This document shows, piece by piece, positions 53,614 to 62,925 of a stretch of 64,000 nucleotides of DNA. Source of the DNA: CAADGV01 sp040290295 (GTDB taxonomy: Bacteria > Bacteroidota > Ignavibacteria > UBA10030 > UBA6906); the NCBI GenBank assembly GCA_040290295.1, contig PSMW01000007.1, positions 1 to 64,000 on the forward strand, written 5' to 3'. Position numbers and translations under genes: made by a program. The notes beneath the pieces are model-generated. The model searched no databases. It was not told the DNA's origin and worked only from the letters and a program-made list of their open reading frames with translations. How positions within the stretch are numbered: position 1 is the first letter of the stretch; every line of letters starts with the position of its first letter.

Positions 53614-53926
53614 ACCGTGTCACTCTCCTTTATATTCGATTCGGGCAAACGAAACTCCGCGAGCCAACGCGAACCATGAAAAATATAGTGAAATGGGTTC
53701 CGAACGGCAACGAACATGCTCGATCGACATACAACGTACCGTACGCGCGTAGCACGCATGCGTGATTAAAAAACCTTTATTGGAATTGTTGCATGCATTG
53801 TCTATATTGGTGCCGCTTCGAGCGGGTGGTGAGACGCTTGAAGCAATTTTTTTCTTGAGGCAGACTCTTGTCGTCAGTGTGATGACAGCGGTCGGTTCAT
53901 CGATCTATTTTTGAGAAGGTACTCCA
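53614..53926. other. Divergent intergenic region, asmA-like to typA
   Basis: A 313-base spacer between divergent genes. It holds the typA promoter and a leader of about 110 bases with a TTTTTTT tract at 53849-53855. Nothing else was recognised. Confidence 0.5.
53780..53808 (+). promoter_or_regulatory. Predicted promoter of typA-glgP
   Basis: TTGGAA, 17 bases, TATATT followed by GG. It gives a leader of roughly 110 bases. Confidence 0.55.
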
Positions 53927-55777
53927 TTGTCAACGCAACGAAGGGACGACATCCGTAATATCGCCATCATCGCTCATGTCGATCACGGCAAGACGACGCT
54001 CGTGGATCACATGCTGCGACAAACGGGCACATTTCGCTCCAACCAACAGATGGTGACACGCGTGATGGATTCGAACGATTTGGAAAAAGAACGCGGCATC
54101 ACCATCCTTGCCAAAAACACCGCCATCCACTACAAAGGCACGAAGATCAACATCGTGGATACGCCGGGGCATGCCGACTTCGGCGGTGAGGTGGAGCGAA
54201 CGCTCACGATGGTGGACGGCGTGCTGTTGCTCGTCGATGCTGCTGAGGGTCCGTTGCCCGGAACGAAATTCGTTCTCAAGAAATCGCTCGACCTCCACCT
54301 CAAACCCGTCGTCGTGATCAATAAGATCGATCGAAAAGACGCGCGCCCTCATGAAGTGCTGGATATGGTGTTCGAGTTGTTCCTTTCTCTCGGTGCAACG
54401 GACGAGCAGTTGGATTTTCCGACGGTGTATGCTGTCGCGAAACAGGGCATTGCCAAGCGCGAGTTGAACGATCCCAGCACAACGTTGGAACCGCTCTTCG
54501 ATGCCATTCTCCAGAGTGTGCCGCCGCCTCCCGGCGATACCGCCGCGCCCTTTCAGATGTTGGTGACAACGATCGATTACAACGACTATCTCGGACGCCT
54601 CGGCATCGGTCGCATTCATCGCGGAACGATCCGCTTCGGCTCGCCAATGAACGTGATTCACCGCGACGGAACGATGGAGGACGCGCGCGTCACAACGATT
54701 TACACCTTCGACGGCCTCAAGCGAATCGAAGTGCACGAAGCCCGTGCCGGCGACATCATCGCTCTGGCAGGGATGGAAGATGTGGATATCGGCGAAACGA
54801 TCGCGGATGCCTCCGACCCGACGCCGCTGCCGTTTGTCGCCATCGAAGAACCGACACTCTCGATGAACTTCATCGTCAACAACTCGCCCTTTGCCGGTCA
54901 GGAGGGCAAGTACGTTACTACACGCAATCTTGTTGAGCGACTGACACGCGAGTTGCGGTCGAACGTCAGCCTGCGCGTCGAGCTGACCGACTCCCCCGAC
55001 GTGTTGAAGGTGAGCGGCCGTGGTGAATTGCACCTTGCTATTCTCATCGAAAACATGCGGCGCGAGGGATACGAACTGCAGGTCTCACGCCCCGAGGTCA
55101 TTTTCAAGCGCATCGACGATGTCTTGGCAGAGCCGATCGAGCATGTGATTGTCGATGTTCCGGAAGAATTCGTCGGCGTCGTGATCGAGAATGTCGGGCG
55201 ACGCAAAGGAGAAATGAAGAACATGATCGCCAGCAACGGCAATGTTCGTTTAGAGTTCTATGCTCCAGCACGCGGTATGATCGGTTTTCGCGGCGAGTTC
55301 ATGACGCAAACGAAAGGGACAGGTGTGCTGCACCACAATTTTGCCAGCTACGAGCCGTACAAGGGAGAAATGGCGCATCGGACGAAAGGAGCTTTGGTGG
55401 CGATGAAAACGGGTGAAGCGACTGCCTACGCGATGTGGAAGCTTGCCGAACGGGCAACGTTTTTTATCGAACCGGGCTCGCGCGTGTACGCGGGCATGGT
55501 TGTGGGCGAGAACGCCCGCGAGCAAGATATGATCGTGAATGTGTGCAAGACGAAGCAACTCACCAACATGCGCGCATCGGGTGCGGACGAAGCGATTCGC
55601 CTCGAGCCGCCGCGCCTGTTGACGCTCGAACAAGCAATAGAATGGATCGGCGACGACGAGTACGTGGAGGTGACACCACAGAGCATCCGCATCAGAAAAC
55701 GGTATCTCGACGCGAACGAGCGCAATCGCATGTCCAAAAAGAAGGCAGAGGCACTCGTAGCAGACGAAGAGCGGTGA
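53927..55777 (+). CDS. typA: Ribosome-associated GTPase TypA/BipA
   Basis: A 616-residue translational GTPase of the EF-G family. G motifs: AHVDHGKTT, RGITI, DTPGHADF, NKIDRKD. Domains II and III, then the BipA-specific C-terminal domain with GMIGFRGEFMT and LTNMRASGADE. It binds 70S ribosomes and assists 50S assembly and stress or cold adaptation. The start is TTG 53927 after GAGAAGG, since no ATG fits before the conserved RDDIRNIAI. glgP begins 10 bases after its stop. Confidence 0.94.
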   Translation: MSTQRRDDIRNIAIIAHVDHGKTTLVDHMLRQTGTFRSNQQMVTRVMDSNDLEKERGITILAKNTAIHYKGTKINIVDTPGHADFGGEVERTLTMVDGVLLLVDAAEGPLPGTKFVLKKSLDLHLKPVVVINKIDRKDARPHEVLDMVFELFLSLGATDEQLDFPTVYAVAKQGIAKRELNDPSTTLEPLFDAILQSVPPPPGDTAAPFQMLVTTIDYNDYLGRLGIGRIHRGTIRFGSPMNVIHRDGTMEDARVTTIYTFDGLKRIEVHEARAGDIIALAGMEDVDIGETIADASDPTPLPFVAIEEPTLSMNFIVNNSPFAGQEGKYVTTRNLVERLTRELRSNVSLRVELTDSPDVLKVSGRGELHLAILIENMRREGYELQVSRPEVIFKRIDDVLAEPIEHVIVDVPEEFVGVVIENVGRRKGEMKNMIASNGNVRLEFYAPARGMIGFRGEFMTQTKGTGVLHHNFASYEPYKGEMAHRTKGALVAMKTGEATAYAMWKLAERATFFIEPGSRVYAGMVVGENAREQDMIVNVCKTKQLTNMRASGADEAIRLEPPRLLTLEQAIEWIGDDEYVEVTPQSIRIRKRYLDANERNRMSKKKAEALVADEER

Positions 55778-55787
55778 GAACAGCAGC

Positions 55788-57980
55788 ATGCCCTCCCGGT
55801 CCTCTACAGAACGCATTCATCATCTTGTAGGAGACTTCACGACAGTGGCTTCAAAACGTATCAGCGATAAGCAGATCGACGCAGCGATCCAGACACTGCA
55901 AGAACTAGCGTACAACCTTTGGTGGTCGTGGAATCCATCCGCGCAGCAGATCTTTCAAGAACTCTCTCCTTTCTTTTGGGAACACTCGAACCACAATCCG
56001 GTCGAAGTGATGCACTGGGTGTCCGGGTACGAATTGCGAGGACGCCTTCAGGATCCGGCTCTTTTCGAGCACGTCAGCGATGTGTGCAAGCGCTTTCGAA
56101 GCTACATGACACAGAAACGCACGTGGGCGGCGAAGCATGCCCCGTCGCTGAAGAAGGCTCCGGTTGCGTACTTCAGCGCGGAGTTCGGACTGCATGAAAG
56201 CCTGCGCATCTATTCCGGCGGTCTCGGCATTCTCTCGGGCGATCATGCCAAGAGCGCAAGCGATCTGGGCTTACCCTTTGTCGGCGTCAGCTTGTTCTAC
56301 CGGCAGGGATATTTCAATCAACAAATCTCTGCCGACGGTTGGCAGCAGGAACTCTATCCAACTTACGATCCTTTGAAGCTCCCCTTGACGCTCGTTCGCG
56401 ATAAGAAGGGCAATCCGGTTATTTGTGAAGTACAGATCGGTTCGGCGATCGTTGCCTTTCGTGCTTGGGTGGTGAACGTTGGGCGTGTCAAGGTGTATTT
56501 ATTGGACACGAACCTTCCGCAGAACGACGACCGTTCACGCGAGATCACTGCACACGTCTATGGCGGCGATCAGACGACGCGCATCTCGCAGGAGATCGTC
56601 TTAGGTATTGGGGGTGTGCGATTGCTGCGCGCACTCGGCATCATGCCCTCCGTCTTTCACATGAACGAAGGGCACTCAGCATTTCTCACGCTCGAGTTGT
56701 TGCGCGAACAACTTGTCGCCGGCAAGCCGTTGGACAAAGCGGAAGCATTCGTGAGGCAGCACTGCGTCTTTACGACGCACACGCCGGTGCCTGCCGGGCA
56801 CGACCGCTTCACGCGCGACTTGATGGCTGGTGCGCTGCAGAAGTTCACCGACTCGTTGGGCTTGTCGTTGGACCAGGTGATGGGCTACGGTCGCATTCGT
56901 CCGCAGGATATCAACGAAACGTTCTGCATGACCGTGCTCGCGCTGAAACTGTCGCGTGCTGCCAACGGCGTGAGCCACTTGCACGGCAAGACGAGTGTCG
57001 AGATGTGGAAGGAACTGTTCAAAGATTGGCAGAAGAAGGACGACCCCATCGGAGCAATCACCAACGGCGTGCACATCAATGGTTGGGCTTCGCCGACTGC
57101 CTCGCAGTGGTGGAGCAGACAGTTGGGCGAACGATGGCACGAACACATTTGCGACGGCGCGTATTGGAAGAAAGTCGTGGATCCGAAGAAGATCAGCGAT
57201 CAGGATCTGTGGGCGCTCCGGACGACGCTTCGCCGCGAACTGGTGGAATTTGCGCGCAAGCGACTTCGCGAGCAGCATCTCCGCCACGGCGGTGACGGTT
57301 TCGGCGTGTACGACAGCATCCTCTCGCCCGAAGTTCTCACCATTGGCTTTGCGCGACGCTTCGCAACATACAAGCGGGCCCCTCTGTTCTTCCGCGATCT
57401 CGAGTGGGCCATTCGCATCCTCAACAATAGGGAACGCCCGGTGCAAATCATTTTTGCAGGCAAAGCACATCCGCGCGATGATGCGGGCAAGCACTTCATC
57501 CAAGAAATCATCCACGTGACCAAGCGGCTCGATCTGTTCGGCAAGGTCGTCTTCATCGAAGATTACGACATCAACGTTGCTCGCTATCTTGTCTCCGGTG
57601 CCGATGTATGGCTCAACACCCCACGGCGGCCCATGGAGGCATGCGGAACGAGCGGACAAAAAGTGATTCTCCACGGCGGAGTCAACGTGAGCACGATGGA
57701 TGGATGGTGGCGAGAAGCCTTCGACGGCAAAAACGGATGGAAGATCGGCGAAGATGCCACCGCACCGACCGAACACGAACAGGATGATAAGGATGCTGCG
57801 GCACTCCGCGACGTTCTGGAAAAGGAAGTGATCCCGTTGTTCTACGATCGAGGGAAGGACGGCATCCCGCACGCATGGCTCAAACGTGTGCGCCACTCGA
57901 TGGCAACGCTTATCCCGCAATACAACACCGACCGCATGGTGATCGAGTACACGAAGAAGTATTATCTCCCGCACGTCTAA
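55788..57980 (+). CDS. glgP: Alpha-glucan (glycogen) phosphorylase, GT35
   Basis: A 730-residue phosphorylase of the short, AlgP-type branch with an N-terminal DUF3417-like region (ELAYNLWWSWNPSAQQIF). It cleaves terminal alpha-1,4 glucose of glycogen or maltodextrin to glucose-1-phosphate. Family marks are AYFSAEFGLHESL, HMNEGHSAF, FTTHTPVPAGHDRF, FARRFATYKR and the pyridoxal-phosphate region PRRPMEACGTSGQK. It sits 10 bases after typA and likely shares its transcript. Confidence 0.92.
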   Translation: MPSRSSTERIHHLVGDFTTVASKRISDKQIDAAIQTLQELAYNLWWSWNPSAQQIFQELSPFFWEHSNHNPVEVMHWVSGYELRGRLQDPALFEHVSDVCKRFRSYMTQKRTWAAKHAPSLKKAPVAYFSAEFGLHESLRIYSGGLGILSGDHAKSASDLGLPFVGVSLFYRQGYFNQQISADGWQQELYPTYDPLKLPLTLVRDKKGNPVICEVQIGSAIVAFRAWVVNVGRVKVYLLDTNLPQNDDRSREITAHVYGGDQTTRISQEIVLGIGGVRLLRALGIMPSVFHMNEGHSAFLTLELLREQLVAGKPLDKAEAFVRQHCVFTTHTPVPAGHDRFTRDLMAGALQKFTDSLGLSLDQVMGYGRIRPQDINETFCMTVLALKLSRAANGVSHLHGKTSVEMWKELFKDWQKKDDPIGAITNGVHINGWASPTASQWWSRQLGERWHEHICDGAYWKKVVDPKKISDQDLWALRTTLRRELVEFARKRLREQHLRHGGDGFGVYDSILSPEVLTIGFARRFATYKRAPLFFRDLEWAIRILNNRERPVQIIFAGKAHPRDDAGKHFIQEIIHVTKRLDLFGKVVFIEDYDINVARYLVSGADVWLNTPRRPMEACGTSGQKVILHGGVNVSTMDGWWREAFDGKNGWKIGEDATAPTEHEQDDKDAAALRDVLEKEVIPLFYDRGKDGIPHAWLKRVRHSMATLIPQYNTDRMVIEYTKKYYLPHV

Positions 57981-58000
57981 TCGTTCATTCAGCATGACAA

Positions 58001-58041
58001 AGCCCGCTGTGGATTGCTCCCCAGCGGGCTTGTGCCTTTCG
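58001..58041. terminator. Hairpin between convergent genes
   Basis: A stem of about 13 bases (AAGCCCGCTGTGG with CCCCAGCGGGCTT, one mismatch) with a 6-base loop, placed between glgP and the convergent small gene. T-tracts on both sides are weak. Confidence 0.65.
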
Positions 58042-58054
58042 AATCGCCGTGTGG

Positions 58055-58384
58055 TTACTTCTTTCCCGCTTCCTTCTTCTCTTCGGCGGGCTTTTCGGTC
58101 GCCTTCTTCATTGCCGCCTTCTTTGCTTCGACTTTCTTCTTAGCCTCGGCGCCCTTAGCAGCTTTCTCACTCTTCTTGTGCACCGCTGCCTTGGCATGTT
58201 CAGCCTTCTCGGTTGCTTGCTGCTCCACCGCAGGCTTTGCTTCTTCGGCTTTCTTTTCTGCATGCTGTTTCACTTCCGCGGCTTTCGCCTTTGCCTCGGT
58301 TTTGGGCGCTTCGACCTTCGGTGCTTGCTGCGCAAACACACTCCCGGCAAACAACACAGCGACCAGGACCACGAGATTCTTCAT
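58055..58384 (-). CDS. Small exported Ala/Lys/Glu-rich protein
   Basis: A 109-residue protein: signal peptide (1-18, ending VFAQ), then about 90 residues made almost only of Ala, Lys, Glu, Val, Gln and Pro. The pattern favours a long charged helix or a disordered histone-H1-like chain. ATG 58384 follows GAGGAGTAATTTGT, a good ribosome site, which supports real expression. The function is unknown. A periplasmic polyanion or cell-wall binder is possible. Confidence 0.65.
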   Translation of the reverse strand: MKNLVVLVAVLFAGSVFAQQAPKVEAPKTEAKAKAAEVKQHAEKKAEEAKPAVEQQATEKAEHAKAAVHKKSEKAAKGAEAKKKVEAKKAAMKKATEKPAEEKKEAGKK

Positions 58385-58683
58385 ACAAATTACTCCTCGA
58401 TATTCAACATACTCTGTTGCGGCGACAGGAAACGACTTTTATTGCATCCTATTCGACCGTGCTCGGTTTGAGCTGTTATAATTTACGACTGTACGGTTAA
58501 CGCCATCTTAAATCATCGTGAAAGTCTCTTAAGCCAGAGCTGTATCATCCAGTCTGCAATGGTGACAGCATTGCTTCGCAAACTTGTCGAAGCTTGCATT
58601 GCATTAAGTTGTTGGAAGTTTCTTGGGAAAAGAGAGAAGTGTTCGTGGGGAGATGGGCATGAAGGGCGCCACGTGGGGATGGA
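58385..58683. other. Intergenic stretch
   Basis: About 299 bases upstream of the small exported protein and downstream of the histidine kinase. A TATAAT hexamer (58475) occurs without a suitable -35. No gene supported. Confidence 0.45.
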
Positions 58684-60165
58684 TTAGTTTAGCGGCAGAT
58701 GAACCGTGAAGGTGCTGCCTTTGTTCACCTCGCTCCGCACCGTAATGGAACCGCGATGGGATTGCGCGATCCACTTGGCAATGGACAGCCCAAGCCCTGT
58801 GCCGCCCAGTTCTCGCGAGCGAGCTTTGTCGACGCGATAGAAACGGTCGAAGATCTTCTCGATGTCGTGCGCTGGAATTCCGATGCCGGTGTCCTCTACA
58901 TGAACGAGCGCGACGCCGTTCAGTCGTTCGAGAGAGAGGGTGACGCGGCCCCCCTGAGGTGTGTACTTGATTGCGTTATCGATGATGTTCAAGAACAATT
59001 GCCTCAGTCTTCCCTTGTCGCCCACCACGGTAGCAGGATCGGCCTTGGCAAGCTCGACGTTGATGTGTTTTGCTTCGGCGAGAATCTCGCTGTCGGCATA
59101 CAACTCTTTGATGAGCGCGTCGAGCTGCACTTCTTCCAGATGGAGATCCAGCACGCCTTGGTCGGCTTTGCTGAGCGTGAGAAGATTTTCGATGATAGAC
59201 TTGAGGCGGAGAATCTCTTCGAGTGTGCTGGAGAGGATGTGACGGTATTGTTCGGGTGTCTTCTCGGTGCGGAGCGCAAGCTCGATTTCGCCGCGCATGA
59301 TGGTTAATGGTGTGCGCAACTCATGCGAAGCATCGGCGGTAAATTGGCGCAAGAGGGCAAACGAACCGTGCAATCGCCGTATCATGTCGTTCATTGTGTT
59401 GATGAGGCGGCCGATTTCGTCGTCCACCGCACGCGGAGGGATCGATTGGTCGAGGTTCTCTGCCGTGATTTTGCGTGCCCGCTGCGTGACGTCGTCCACC
59501 GGCGCCAATGCCTTGTGTGCCAAATACAAGCCACCGAGAATCGAGACGCCGACGGAAACGGGGATGAGGTAGAGGAAGATCGAAAAGAGATTCTCGAGCA
59601 CATCGTCCAACTCGTTCAGCGAGTAGGCAACGAGGATCGTGAAGTTCCGATCCTTCAGCATCGCCATTCGAAGGCGTTCGGTGCCAAGGGTGGTGGTGGT
59701 GACAACGATCGAATCGAGAGGCAGATCGTCTGGCGTGGCAAGCGTGTCCAGCCCCAAGCTGTAGTTGCGGTAGATGACGATCCCCTTTTTGTCCTCGACT
59801 TGGATGAAGGTCTTCTTCTGACTGACAAGCGAGTGTTTGAAAATGTGGTTCCAGATCTCGTCGGCTTCTTCGGCTTCGGGAGAATCGGGCGGGAGAGGCC
59901 CGATGAAACGTTGGGGGAGGGTCGTGGACTTCTTCCTCAACAGGGCATCGATCGACTGCTTGCTCGGCTTGACCTTGCTCGCCTGCGGCGATATGAAATC
60001 CTTTACCCACCGCACTTCACTCCGGAGCGAGAGGTCTAGGTTGCCCGAAAGCTGATTGCGCGTGTAATAATAAGCCGCCACCCCAAAGCCGACGAGCGTC
60101 AACAGCACGAGCAGGGTGTACCAAACGGTGAGTTTGGTGCGTATGGACTGATACCAAAAAGCCAC
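58684..60165 (-). CDS. Two-component sensor histidine kinase
   Basis: A 493-residue membrane kinase. TM1 (about 12-34), a periplasmic sensor of about 150 residues, TM2 (about 188-212), HAMP (to about 262), HisKA with the phospho-acceptor in ASHELRTPL (near 280), and an ATPase domain with N-box NIIDNAIKYT, G1 DTGIGIP and G2 GGTGLGLSI. It starts at GTG 60165, 2 bases after the regulator gene ends. The signal is unknown; in this layout such kinases often sense metals or envelope stress. Confidence 0.93.
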   Translation of the reverse strand: MAFWYQSIRTKLTVWYTLLVLLTLVGFGVAAYYYTRNQLSGNLDLSLRSEVRWVKDFISPQASKVKPSKQSIDALLRKKSTTLPQRFIGPLPPDSPEAEEADEIWNHIFKHSLVSQKKTFIQVEDKKGIVIYRNYSLGLDTLATPDDLPLDSIVVTTTTLGTERLRMAMLKDRNFTILVAYSLNELDDVLENLFSIFLYLIPVSVGVSILGGLYLAHKALAPVDDVTQRARKITAENLDQSIPPRAVDDEIGRLINTMNDMIRRLHGSFALLRQFTADASHELRTPLTIMRGEIELALRTEKTPEQYRHILSSTLEEILRLKSIIENLLTLSKADQGVLDLHLEEVQLDALIKELYADSEILAEAKHINVELAKADPATVVGDKGRLRQLFLNIIDNAIKYTPQGGRVTLSLERLNGVALVHVEDTGIGIPAHDIEKIFDRFYRVDKARSRELGGTGLGLSIAKWIAQSHRGSITVRSEVNKGSTFTVHLPLN

Positions 60166-60167
60166 GG

Positions 60168-60875
60168 TTAGTTTTCTCGCATCACATAGCCGACACCGCG
60201 CACGGTGTGAATCAATTTCGGCTCGAACCCTTCGTCGATTTTATTGCGGAGATGGTTCACGTACACGTCGATAATGTTCGTGCCCGTGTCGAAGTTGTAA
60301 TCCCAAATATGTTCCGAGATGATGGTTCGGCTCAGCACGCGTCCTTTGTTGCGCATGAGGTATTCCAGCAATGCGTACTCCTTTGCCGTCAAGTCGATGG
60401 TCTTGCCGCCTCGCTTGGCTTTATGCTTGACGGTGTCGAGTTCAAGATCGGCAACGCGCAGGATGATGGATTTCTCTTGCGCGCCGCGCCGCAGGAGGGA
60501 TCGCACGCGAGCAAGCAATTCTTCGAACGCGAACGGCTTGGTCAAGTAATCATCGGCGCCGCTGTCGAGTCCTGACACTTTATCTTCGGTGGTGGACTTT
60601 GCCGTCAGCATCAGTGTTGGGGTTGTTTTCTGTTGTGCTCGTACCGATTTGATCAGCTCCAAACCATTCATCTTCGGCAGCATGACGTCGAGGATGAGAA
60701 GGTCGTAGTTCTCGTTCAACGCCATCTGCAGTCCTTTTTCTCCATCGTACGCGATGTCTACCGCGTAGTGTTCCTCTTCCAGCCCATGTTGAATGAAGCG
60801 GGCAACTTTCTTTTCATCTTCGACCAGCAGGATACGCATAGGTTGTTGGTGATTGAACCAGGGATTCTCCGACAC
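60168..60875 (-). CDS. OmpR-family response regulator
   Basis: A 235-residue regulator: receiver domain (acceptor in LLILDVMLPKMNG, Lys in YLTKPF) and a winged-helix DNA-binding domain (LTAKEYALLEYL, RTIISEHIW, TVRGVGYVM). GTG 60875 is selected because GAGGAGATATC stands just before it. ATG 60839 begins the receiver itself but lacks such a site. It forms an operon with the kinase. Confidence 0.93.
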   Translation of the reverse strand: MSENPWFNHQQPMRILLVEDEKKVARFIQHGLEEEHYAVDIAYDGEKGLQMALNENYDLLILDVMLPKMNGLELIKSVRAQQKTTPTLMLTAKSTTEDKVSGLDSGADDYLTKPFAFEELLARVRSLLRRGAQEKSIILRVADLELDTVKHKAKRGGKTIDLTAKEYALLEYLMRNKGRVLSRTIISEHIWDYNFDTGTNIIDVYVNHLRNKIDEGFEPKLIHTVRGVGYVMREN

Positions 60876-60906
60876 GATATCTCCTCACCTGTTTGATGAC
60901 GGAAGA

Positions 60907-60935
60907 AAAGTAAATCAATTTCGGAAGAGTTGCAA
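60907..60935 (-). promoter_or_regulatory. Predicted promoter of the two-component operon
   Basis: Read on the minus strand: TTGCAA, 17 bases, TACTTT. About 30 bases before the GTG start of the regulator. Confidence 0.6.
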
Positions 60936-61010
60936 AACGGCTTGCGTAGCACATCTTGGAATCTTTTCCTATATTACGATTACGTCCGGTTCGTCTTCAC
61001 CAGCAATGAT

Positions 61011-61868
61011 ATGATTACACGCATCTTCATCGCATTGGTCGTTGTCGTCTTCCCGGGTTGTATTCAAACTATCGCCGTTCGTTCCGTCGGCGGTATCGTG
61101 GAGGAGGGATACAACGCGCTCACGGAGGAATCCGACTTGCAGTTTGCCGGACAAGCTTTACCCGGCAACCTCAAACTCCTCGAAGTGATGCTCAAGAACG
61201 ACCCCGACAACGAGCGCTTGCTCAGACTGTGTACCGAAGGCTATGCAAGCTACGCCTTAGGTTTTGTGGAAGACGAAGATGTGGAGCGTGCACGCGTGTT
61301 CTATTTGCGCGGCAGAGACTATGGACTTCGCTTGTTAGCACACGACAACGCGCTCAAGCAAGCACTTAAGGGGTCGGCAGACGAACTGCGGGCAGTGCTC
61401 GCGAAGAAATCCAAGAACGATGTCCCTGCCGTCTTCTGGACAGCTTTTGCTTGGGGTGGCTATCTCAACATCACGCTCACCGACCCGGACGCGATCGCCG
61501 CAGTCCCCAAGCTCGAAGCAATGATGGACTTCGTTGTGGAAAAGGATTCCGCCTTCTACTACGGAGGTGCCCATCTGTTTCTCGGCACGCTCTACGGTAG
61601 TCGATCAAGGTTGCTTGGCGGCGATCCGGACAAAGCACGCCGCCACTTCGAGGCAGCGCTCCGGTTGAACGGCGGAAAGTTCTTGATGACGCATGTGTAC
61701 TACGCAAAGTCGTATGCGGTGCAAACGCTCGACGAGGCACTTTTCGATGAATTGTTGGCGTACGTCGAGAAGACACCGCTCGAGGTTCTGCCGGAGTTCC
61801 GGCTCGGCAACGCTATTGCGAAGAAGAAAGCCAAATTGCTCCTCGCACGGAAAGGCGAGTTGTTCTGA
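61011..61868 (+). CDS. tatT: TRAP transporter TatT-type lipoprotein
   Basis: A 285-residue helical lipoprotein (lipobox FPGC, Cys17) of the TatT family, made of TPR-like helices (LPGNLKLLEVMLKNDPDN, DKARRHFEAALRLNGG). In Treponema pallidum the homologue forms a trimer that docks the TRAP substrate-binding protein. Here it precedes dctP by 19 bases, the same arrangement. ATG 61011 puts the lipobox at the right distance. Confidence 0.85.
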   Translation: MITRIFIALVVVVFPGCIQTIAVRSVGGIVEEGYNALTEESDLQFAGQALPGNLKLLEVMLKNDPDNERLLRLCTEGYASYALGFVEDEDVERARVFYLRGRDYGLRLLAHDNALKQALKGSADELRAVLAKKSKNDVPAVFWTAFAWGGYLNITLTDPDAIAAVPKLEAMMDFVVEKDSAFYYGGAHLFLGTLYGSRSRLLGGDPDKARRHFEAALRLNGGKFLMTHVYYAKSYAVQTLDEALFDELLAYVEKTPLEVLPEFRLGNAIAKKKAKLLLARKGELF

Positions 61869-61887
61869 TCCCATTCACGACCCACCG

Positions 61888-62925
61888 ATGATCATGAAGA
61901 AACTTGTGAGCATTCTCGGCATGGCACTCGCCCTGATGACGGTGCGAGCGCATGCCCAACAGTATCTCATCAAATTTGCCTCTCTCGCCCCGGAAGGAAG
62001 CACGTGGATGAACGTGCTGAAGGAATACGACGCCGCGATCCGAAAAGAAAGCGGCGGGAAGTTGGGCTTCAAGATATACGCCGGAGGGGTGCAGGGAGAA
62101 GATCGCGATGTCATCCGCAAGATGCGGCTTGGCCAATTGCACAGCGCGGGACTCACCGGCTTCGGTTTGGGCGACATCGCACCGAAGGTGCGCATCTTGG
62201 ACTCGCCGTTTCTGTTCCAGAGCTACGAAGAGGTCGATCATATTTACGAGACCTTTCACGACGAGTTCGACAAGGCGTTTCGCGACAATGGCTACGTTTT
62301 ACTCGGATGGACAGAAGTGGGATGGGTGTACGTTCTCACCAATACACCGGTCCGCACGCTCGCCGACATGAACGGCGTGAAAATGTGGATGTGGGAAGGG
62401 GACAAGGTTGCCGAAGCTACCCTCAAAGCGCTGGGAATCAGTCCTATCCCGCTGTCGGTCATCGACGTGCTCACCTCACTCCAAACGGGCTTGATCAACG
62501 GAGCGTACACCTCGCCGTTGGCGGCGTTGGTGCTGCAATGGCACACCCGTGTGAAGTACATGATGAACTTGCCGCTTGCCGACGCCTCGGGTGCCGTCGT
62601 CATGACGAAGAAGAAATTCGACGAGCTGCCTCCCGATCTTCAAGAGATCCTGCTGCGCAACGGGCGAAAGTACATGCGTGAACTGACGCTGAAATCGCGG
62701 AAGGAAAACGCCGACGCGATCGAAACGATGAAGAGGTCAGGCATCCGGCTCGTCGAAGTCACATCGCAAGAGGCGATCCAGCAGTACATTGCAGCGGGCA
62801 AATGGGCACGGCGATCGCTTGTCGGCACGTTGTACGATCAGGAGTTCCTCGACCGCGTCGAGAAAGCCCTGCAGGATTTCCGCACAGCGCGCAGCGCAGC
62901 GAACAAATCGGGAACCAGCAAATGA
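61888..62925 (+). CDS. dctP: TRAP transporter substrate-binding protein (DctP)
   Basis: A 345-residue periplasmic binding protein with a signal peptide (ending HAQQ). Conserved DctP elements are ASLAPEGSTWMN, GGVQGEDRDVIRKM, the WMWEGDK ligand region and the hinge PLSVIDVLTSLQTGLINGAY. The ligand is probably an organic acid. TatT-linked TRAP systems may carry hydrophobic acids, but nothing here identifies it. ATG 61888 or 61894 may be used. It overlaps dctQ as ATGA. Confidence 0.92.
   Translation: MIMKKLVSILGMALALMTVRAHAQQYLIKFASLAPEGSTWMNVLKEYDAAIRKESGGKLGFKIYAGGVQGEDRDVIRKMRLGQLHSAGLTGFGLGDIAPKVRILDSPFLFQSYEEVDHIYETFHDEFDKAFRDNGYVLLGWTEVGWVYVLTNTPVRTLADMNGVKMWMWEGDKVAEATLKALGISPIPLSVIDVLTSLQTGLINGAYTSPLAALVLQWHTRVKYMMNLPLADASGAVVMTKKKFDELPPDLQEILLRNGRKYMRELTLKSRKENADAIETMKRSGIRLVEVTSQEAIQQYIAAGKWARRSLVGTLYDQEFLDRVEKALQDFRTARSAANKSGTSK

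Noticed and set aside
56676..57995. Minus-strand open frame of about 439 codons inside glgP
   Set aside because: Antisense shadow with no domain signal.
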